Assembly (NCBI GenBank): GCA_049889815.1
Contig: JBMHCR010000006.1
Location: 248,001-312,000 of the forward strand
Source: JBPOFY01 sp049889815
Lineage (GTDB): Bacteria > Verrucomicrobiota > Verrucomicrobiia > Opitutales > Coraliomargaritaceae
Length of the DNA stretch: 64,000 bases
Direction of reading: 5' to 3'
Position 1 is the stretch's first letter; each line of letters starts with the position of its first letter. The notes below the pieces were generated by a model. The model made no database searches, was not told the origin of the DNA, and was given only the letters and a program-made list of their open reading frames with translations. Position numbers and translations under genes: made by a program. Positions 62,899-64,000 of this stretch are shown one piece after another.

Positions 62899-64000
62899 AT
62901 GGCAGAGCAGACCACCGTAGTAGAACCCGAACAAGCCAATAAGAAGTTGCGCGACCTTGAGGTCAAAGATGCCCAGATTATCTTTAACTCCGTCTGGGCT
63001 AGTCTTGAGCGGGAGTCTAGTGAGAAGCAGCTTCGGTTCCCAAAGGAGATCTTTTGGCTGAATGGTGCGCCGGGTGCGGGTAAGGGGACAAACACCAATT
63101 TCATCATGCAATACCGTGACCTTACGGCGCCACCGCTCGTCGTTAGTGCTTTGCTGAAGAGCCCGGAAGCGGAGCGCCTAAAAGATGCGGGCATGCTCGT
63201 CGGCGACCGTGAGGTGGTTGAGATTATGTTTCGCAAGCTTTTGGACCCCGTATACCAATCAGGTGCTGTGGTTGATGGTTTCCCGCGCACCAAGGTGCAG
63301 GTAGAGTGCGTGAAGTTGCTCTTTACGAAGCTCGTGGAGCTCAGAAACAAATACCGCGATACGCTTTATTCAGAGTATTTCAAAAAGCCACACTTCCACA
63401 TCGTCGTGCTTTTCGTCGATGAAAAGGAGAGTGTGCGCCGGCAACTGTATCGTGGTGAGCAGGCGAAGGCGCGTAACAAAGAAGTTAGTGAATCCGGGGT
63501 TGGCGAGTTGATCGAGCTCCGCGCGACGGACCTAGATCCTGAGGCGGCACTCAATCGCTATCGCACCTTCAAAGAAAAAACCTATGACGCACTGAAGGAA
63601 CTGCGTGCGATTTTCTTCTACCACTTCATCAATGCGCACGGCACCATCGAAGAAGTCCGTGCGCGTATCGATCAAGAGCTTCGATATCAGGGCTCATTGG
63701 AGCTGGATGAGGCGACTTATGACCGACTCTCGCGCATCGCTGTCGCGAGTTCTCTGTCGCAGCATGCGCGTCAAGATCTTGTGGATCGCCTCGATTCTTA
63801 CGAGCAGCGGCAGACGGGTATTTTCGCAAAAGTCGTCGAGCTGATTCAATCAGACTTTATGCCGATCATTGAGCGGCATGCCATTTCAGGTAGTGCCGTG
63901 GTTAATACCGAGAGTGAAGTTCTCCATGATCCGGAGGCACTGACCATGCTTATTGATATTTTTTCTGAGCGGGGTTATCACGCGATCATCGATATCAATC
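62899..64000 (+). CDS. Adenylate kinase-like nucleoside monophosphate kinase (truncated by window end)
   Basis: Open for 367 codons and still open at the window edge. The P-loop is FWLNGAPGAGKGTNTNFI, starting at about residue 53. The NMP-binding part is VVDGFPRTKVQ and VLFVDEKESVRRQL. The N-terminus (1-50) and the long C-terminal half, from about residue 200, exceed normal adenylate kinase (about 215 aa). The latter is a charged helical region ending with SERGYHAIIDIN at the edge. Start is the ATG at 62899, 78 bp past the MFS stop. The reaction is likely phosphate transfer to AMP or another NMP; the C-terminal domain is unassigned. Confidence 0.82.
   Translation, partial: MAEQTTVVEPEQANKKLRDLEVKDAQIIFNSVWASLERESSEKQLRFPKEIFWLNGAPGAGKGTNTNFIMQYRDLTAPPLVVSALLKSPEAERLKDAGMLVGDREVVEIMFRKLLDPVYQSGAVVDGFPRTKVQVECVKLLFTKLVELRNKYRDTLYSEYFKKPHFHIVVLFVDEKESVRRQLYRGEQAKARNKEVSESGVGELIELRATDLDPEAALNRYRTFKEKTYDALKELRAIFFYHFINAHGTIEEVRARIDQELRYQGSLELDEATYDRLSRIAVASSLSQHARQDLVDRLDSYEQRQTGIFAKVVELIQSDFMPIIERHAISGSAVVNTESEVLHDPEALTMLIDIFSERGYHAIIDIN

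Overview
The window looks like ordinary chromosome from a marine member of the Verrucomicrobiota, most likely class Opitutia, order Puniceicoccales (Coraliomargarita or Lentimonas-like). This is inferred from the gene mix and no database search was run. The pointers are a PEP-CTERM protein, a GH86 agarase/porphyranase-type protein, a Tat-exported DUF1552 protein paired with a DUF1587/1592/1588/1585 protein, FabV-type enoyl reductase, PPDK, a NamZ-type muramidase and a RibB fused to a decayed RibA domain. No rRNA, intact tRNA, CRISPR array, transposase or phage gene was recognised. Housekeeping genes dominate, in short operons closed by clear intrinsic terminators.

Layout. 0-6 kb: PEP-CTERM protein, GH86-like secreted protein, ppdK. 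6-10.5 kb: tatC with a long acidic N-terminus, then the minus-strand operon ribH-nusB-ftsY-aroB. 10.6-14.2 kb: carbamoyltransferase, SxtJ-like and DUF5989/SxtK-like proteins, and a convergent SGNH/GDSL hydrolase. 14.3-20.8 kb: tgt, sodA, tadA, infA, cysK, a lipoprotein and fabV. 20.9-23.3 kb: a secreted metalloprotease with a PA domain and a membrane-anchored partner. 23.6-30 kb (minus): ribBX, then rnc-mfd-PpiC/SurA-type isomerase. 30.1-34 kb: PIN-PhoH protein, HtrA-type protease, YchJ-like and GIY-YIG proteins. 34-38.5 kb: Pal-like lipoprotein, CbiX-like chelatase, SET-domain methyltransferase, a probable integron-cassette remnant and nth.

39-43 kb holds the DUF1552 and DUF1592 pair. 43.2-49.6 kb is a run of envelope genes (amidase, trypsin-like protease, a secreted protein of unknown function, an FG-GAP propeller protein), facing the minus-strand set glycerate kinase-DUF2062-namZ. 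52.9-56.5 kb (minus): rng, rodA, NUDIX. 56.7-60.3 kb: an unknown protein, mgtE, folP and a menA-like prenyltransferase. 60.4-64 kb: a PLA2-like lipoprotein, a hairpin-rich intergenic region, an internally deleted ldhA remnant, an MFS transporter and a nucleoside monophosphate kinase-like gene that runs off the window.

How the parts connect. TatC could export the DUF1552 protein, whose start carries a twin-arginine signal. Riboflavin synthesis is split between ribH (10 kb) and ribBX (24 kb); the latter keeps the RibB half but has lost the zinc cysteines of RibA. Wall turnover and growth genes (amidase, NamZ, RodA) are spread over 43-56 kb. The least ordinary signals are the sxtIJKL-like module, the GH86-like protein without its expected acid/base Glu, the attC-like hairpin at 37.1 kb, the ldhA deletion scar, the tRNA-like fragment upstream of fabV, and a family of GTAGGGGCG palindromes.
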